64,000 nt of DNA from Epiperipatus broadwayi (lineage: Eukaryota > Onychophora > Udeonychophora > Euonychophora > Peripatidae). Below, piece by piece: positions 61,846 to 64,000 of this stretch. The stretch is from positions 248,001-312,000 of the forward strand of contig JAQFVV010006730.1 in the NCBI GenBank assembly GCA_028023455.1, given 5' to 3'. The notes under the pieces were generated by a model. That model was not told the DNA's origin, ran no database searches, and was given only the letters and a program-made list of their open reading frames with translations. Made by a program: the position numbers and the translations under genes. The number at the start of each line of letters is the position of its first letter. Position 1 is the first letter of the stretch.

Positions 61846-64000
61846 AGGACTTAATATAAGGGGCTGAATTCCCTGAATAGAGTGGATGCATTGGCCAAAT
61901 TGTTTAAGCAATACTCTCCACATATTGTATGTCTCTCTGAGACCAAATTGCACCAATTTTCAAACCCCAAAATCCTTAGCCTCCTTGGCAATCTGGGATA
62001 TTTTCATCACTCAGTTTTTCCTTCATCTGCTGCTGGAGTGGCAATCTTAATCTCCAATAGTAGCCCATTTGAATCTTTTAAAATTAACTATATAAACCCA
62101 CATATAATTATTGCCACCTTATTCCACAAAGCCTTCACTTTAAATATAATTTATGTGTACCTCTACCAAAATGAATTACTAATTCAACAGATAATCCAAC
62201 AGATTAACATCACAATTGCTTCCAACCCTTATCCAATGATTTTCCTTGGGGACTTTAACACCTCCTACCAGGAATTTACAGCCAAATATATACATTGTCT
62301 TAATACCAGATTCATGAGTGGAGAGGGCTTCTTCTCTCCAAAGATCTGTGGAGAGGGCTTCTTCTCTCTAAATGCCTTCTTCTATACAAGAAGGTATACC
62401 TCTCTCATAGACTTAATCTACTATACTCCTGATCTACACTTTCTGATCGACCCCTCACTCCAACCTATAGCCTTTTCTGACCACTTGGCATTATCCATTA
62501 AACTATCTCTAAATCTTGAGTCATCCAATATTCCAGGTCTGAGCACAACCATGAGAATCCTTCTCAAGCCCACCCCCCCTGAAGCCATCATCTCTGAGGC
62601 ATACATATATTTTCACAAAATTCATATCCTGTCTTTGCCACCAGTTGATGCCTGGTTTGCCTTCATCCATATTTTAATGTCATTGATCTCAAACTATACA
62701 TTACATAATAAAGGTCCATCTTTACTCCTGATGGAACTTGAATCACTCAACAACACCCTTAAAAATCTTCCCCTTGATACAATTCCTATAGAATCCATCA
62801 TCAACCTGAAATCCCAATACAAAAATAAACAGTTGATTTTGGCAGAGTATCTCTCTATCAAAAAGTCAAAAATTTTCTTGAACCAGCCCCACAATTGGTC
62901 CAGGGGCTACATTAGGTGGGCTCTGGGCCATAGAGACAAGAAACCCACTCCTTCATCTATTACAGTTGGAAATAACCTTTACTCAGGATCTAACATGCTT
63001 CTAAAAATTTTTTATTCTTCAGGAAAAAGTTTTCCACTCATGCACCTGACTCTAAACAGGACTCAATTTGGGATTCTTCACCTTCTGACCATGGCATTTC
63101 GGAGGGAGATTTTCTGACTAAGTTAATCTAGATGCCTGAAAGGACCCATCTGGGGCTCCATGCAATTCTGTTTCATTCTGCTACACCTGTCTAAATTCTT
63201 GGTTCCAATCATGTACAACTTGGTTAATCACCTTTCTTCCAGTGTCCATGAATTTGGTGGCTTTATCCCATAGCAATAGTGCCATTTCTAAAGTGCAACA
63301 TAATTCCTTCCCCACTGGAGAATCTGCAGCCCATCTCTATGACTTCACTGATGATTAATGTCATTGAATCTATCATCAAGGTCAAAATTCAAAACAAGAT
63401 TCTTCCCCTTATTTCACAATATCAATTTGCAAAAAAAAGCAGCTCAACCACAAATGCTATCAATCTTTTTAAAATCATTACTGACCACATCAGATCCCCC
63501 AGGCAATCTAGACCGGTGGTTGTGCAGCTTGACATTGCAGATGCTTTTGATTTTATTCAACTCAATACCCTTTTAAACATACTTGGTGAGCATGATATTT
63601 CTACTGGAATCATAAATATTATTAGAAACCTCTTCTACAATCATGAATTGAGCATCTCACTTAATGGGAAGCTTTCTCCCCCATTCTACATCACATCCTC
63701 CATTCCACAAGGCTTTCCTCTGAGTGCCCTGTTTTTCATTACTTACCTCAACCCTCTGCTTCTTCAAATTGAGAGATCTCATCCTGGTATTTATATCCCA
63801 ATTTTAAATACATCAATTCATCACATCACCTATATGGATAACTTGGCCATTATTCTTCCATCAAAAAAATTAATTCCAAGACTTTTATCAATACTTATAA
63901 GAATTCTCCAATCAATCTGGCTTCCAGTTTAATATGGCCAAGTCATCTGCCTGGTATATATATCTTCAGGTAAGACAATTCCACGACCATTTGCCACAAG
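61846..64000 (+). pseudogene. LINE ORF2: endonuclease and reverse transcriptase, broken, 3' end outside window
   Basis: GLNIRG at 61846-61863 is followed by a one-base frame change and then the open block 61882-63117. Counted from 61882 it has SETK (19-22), FLGDFN (121-126), SLIDLIY (174-180) and SDH (199-201), the catalytic signature of LINE apurinic-type endonucleases. After stops at 63118-63270 the reverse transcriptase block 63279-63932 has LPLISQYQF, VQLDIADAFD (motif A), SIPQGFPLS (motif B) and TYMDNLAI at motif C, where the second catalytic Asp is Asn. Another frame change near 63915 leads to FNMAKSSAWYIYLQ, the expected next segment. The product would nick target DNA and copy the element RNA, but this copy cannot be active. 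Confidence 0.88.
62319..62378 (+). repeat. 30-bp in-frame duplication in LINE ORF2
   Basis: TGGAGAGGGCTTCTTCTCTC occurs at 62319 and 62349, giving GEGFFS twice (residues 148-153 and 158-163) within the endonuclease domain. Confidence 0.9.

Larger units (their letters stand above)
59640..64000 (+). mobile_element. two-ORF non-LTR retrotransposon (LINE), runs off the window
   Basis: A composition change near 59640 marks a less AT-rich element with an ORF1 carrying zinc knuckles (to about 61735) and an ORF2 with an apurinic-type endonuclease followed by reverse transcriptase (61846 onward). This order is that of L1/Tx1- or I/Jockey-type LINEs; I cannot choose the clade. Both ORFs are broken several times. 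The 3' end is outside the window, and the 5' end abuts the RTE fragment at 59640. Confidence 0.88.

Overview
This 64-kb window is very AT-rich eukaryotic DNA. It comes from an animal nuclear genome and is mostly transposon remains. The animal assignment rests on Penelope-like retroelements with GIY-YIG endonuclease domains, an RTE-type LINE with a GAT-rich 3' tail, a hAT element with an 8-bp target duplication, tRNA-derived short elements, many foldback elements and a long TCTG/TCTA microsatellite. The mixture would fit an invertebrate, for example a mollusc such as a cephalopod, but I cannot fix the clade from sequence alone. I found no exon that I can defend as a host gene, no rRNA and no CRISPR.

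Layout. 1-780: 3' end of a Penelope-like element (PLE). 886-4128: large dispersed repeat R1. 4140-12450: foldback elements, a tRNA-like remnant and a GC-richer block. 14414-18519: a duplicated repeat and a foldback. 18561-20731: a PLE framed by a perfect 24-bp inverted repeat and split by a compound foldback element with 13-bp target duplications. 22087-24570: a foldback and a 64-bp tandem array. 25190-27420: the most complete PLE. 28431-29925: a foldback split by a hAT element. 30218-30395: a small foldback with 13-bp target duplications. 32738-47305: mostly anonymous AT-rich DNA with small foldbacks and two PLE pieces. 47420-47985: a 147-bp satellite. 48783-49022: a tRNA-derived SINE. 49812-53800: repeat R2, the paralogue of R1, carrying an RTE LINE fragment. 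56258-56339: a tRNA-Val-like element. 58167-58340: the microsatellite. 59328-59640: a second RTE fragment. 59640-64000: a two-ORF LINE that runs off the window.

The coding pieces are retroelement proteins: PLE reverse transcriptase plus GIY-YIG nuclease, RTE reverse transcriptase, and a LINE ORF1 with zinc knuckle plus ORF2 endonuclease and reverse transcriptase. All carry frameshifts, stops or catalytic changes, so none looks active.

The most interesting signal is a recurring RNA-like motif: CTGANGA, then a small hairpin, then GAAA followed by a short self-complementary segment. This is the layout of a type I hammerhead ribozyme with a palindromic stem III. It occurs as good or decayed copies near PLE 3' ends, in the SINE tail and inside a foldback. 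Together with foldback elements that carry tRNA-like promoter boxes and 13-bp target duplications, it suggests a non-autonomous community that may be mobilised by the PLEs. That link is inference.
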